From NCBI RefSeq assembly GCF_900155535.1, contig NZ_LT706962.1:1-64000 (forward strand): DNA of 64,000 bases, read 5' to 3'. The stretch's first letter is position 1; each line of letters begins with the position of its first letter. A program made the position numbers and the translations under genes. A model generated the notes under the pieces. That model was not told the origin of the DNA. It made no database searches and worked only from the letters and a program-made list of their open reading frames with translations. The DNA is from Corynebacterium urinipleomorphum (GTDB lineage Bacteria; Actinomycetota; Actinomycetes; Mycobacteriales; Mycobacteriaceae). Positions 63,791 through 64,000 of the stretch are shown here, one piece after another.

Positions 63791-63976
63791 ATGGCACCGC
63801 GGCAGCGGCGTCGGGTGAAACGCATTTCCGACGTCGATTACGACAGGAAAGCGGACCGCCCCAATGAGGAACGGTCCGCTGGTGACGGCGAGAGGTTCGT
63901 CGAATTCGACGATGCGCTGACGGACGACGCGCCGTTGGATTATGCGGCGGAGAGGCCGCCACACTACGGCGATTAG
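63791..63976 (+). CDS. Small charged hypothetical protein
   Basis: A 61-residue protein with a very basic start (MAPRQRRRVKRISDVDYDRK) and acidic end (FVEFDDALTDDAPLDYAAERPPHYGD). No membrane segment and no recognised domain. It follows mogA by 6 nt, so it is probably cotranscribed. Confidence 0.6.
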   Translation: MAPRQRRRVKRISDVDYDRKADRPNEERSAGDGERFVEFDDALTDDAPLDYAAERPPHYGD

Positions 63977-64000
63977 CCCTTGATCTGCGGGTTCTTGCCG
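63973..64000 (-). CDS. 3' end of a gene running off the window
   Basis: On the minus strand the last bases read in frame as GKNPQIKG followed by TAA (stop at 63973-63975), with normal high-GC codon use. In C. glutamicum a mechanosensitive channel gene lies next to the mogA region, but eight residues are not enough to identify this one. The stop overlaps the convergent small gene. Confidence 0.3.

Overview
The window is a high-GC actinobacterial chromosome segment that I read as Corynebacterium. The genus call rests on gene content and order: an rpf gene next to the long 127-residue cspB, the serC/gltA divergence with sepH nearby, the perM-purN-purH run, an XPB-type helicase with its separate helicase-associated partner, a mycoredoxin, and a cysteine-free ribosomal protein cluster beside an mprAB/htrA/mogA-like group. 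The species cannot be named from sequence alone. No insertion sequence, prophage or CRISPR array is visible.

Layout. 1-385: tail of an rRNA operon (5S rRNA and terminator). 0.4-5.5 kb: sulfite-exporter-type permease, secreted metallophosphoesterase lipoprotein, small membrane protein and the XPB helicase. 5.6-11.9 kb: accessory-looking block (parDE toxin-antitoxin, a four-gene XRE/ABC exporter operon, a 938-residue FAD/Fe-S dehydrogenase) inserted between the XPB helicase and its usual neighbour, the helicase-associated protein at 11.9-13.9 kb. 14-19.6 kb: thiosulfate permease fused to TusA, rpf under a c-di-AMP (ydaO-type) riboswitch, cspB, small envelope proteins. 19.7-30 kb: purine permease, tRNA/rRNA methyltransferase, sepH, serC, gltA, FKBP, aldo/keto reductase, Tat-exported DUF1906 protein, a membrane protein/regulator pair. 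30-33.3 kb: siderophore ABC importer with DtxR-like boxes. 33.4-36.2 kb: tRNA-Arg(CCU), then mycoredoxin-dfrA-thyA-cysQ, bracketed by two long palindromes. 36.2-51.3 kb: lhr helicase, an RHH/Doc toxin-antitoxin pair, nei, dedA, a glutamate-cysteine ligase homologue, pgi, mhuD, chorismate mutase, pcrA/uvrD and two M23 peptidases. 51.5-56.7 kb: perM, purN, purH and envelope proteins. 56.8-59.7 kb: rpsR, rpsN, rpmG, rpmB and, beyond an ion transporter, rpmE2 and rpmF. 59.8-64 kb: two-component system, HtrA-like protease, mogA.

The most unexpected signal is not a gene. The 10-mer CTTATCGACG (reverse complement CGTCGATAAG) occurs 16 times in 64 kb in both orientations, and 15 of the 16 copies extend to the 11-mer GCTTATCGACG. 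I estimate about 0.3 chance occurrences of the 9-mer core. It sits in different reading frames and once between genes, which points to a DNA-level signal of unknown function. Other regulatory findings are a recurrent leaderless-promoter layout (TANNNT or CATAAT ending 6-8 nt before the start codon), a -10 TATAAT framed by a perfect 8-bp palindrome, GGTAC operators shared by two unrelated toxin-antitoxin loci, and phased TCACA repeats in front of an M23 peptidase gene.
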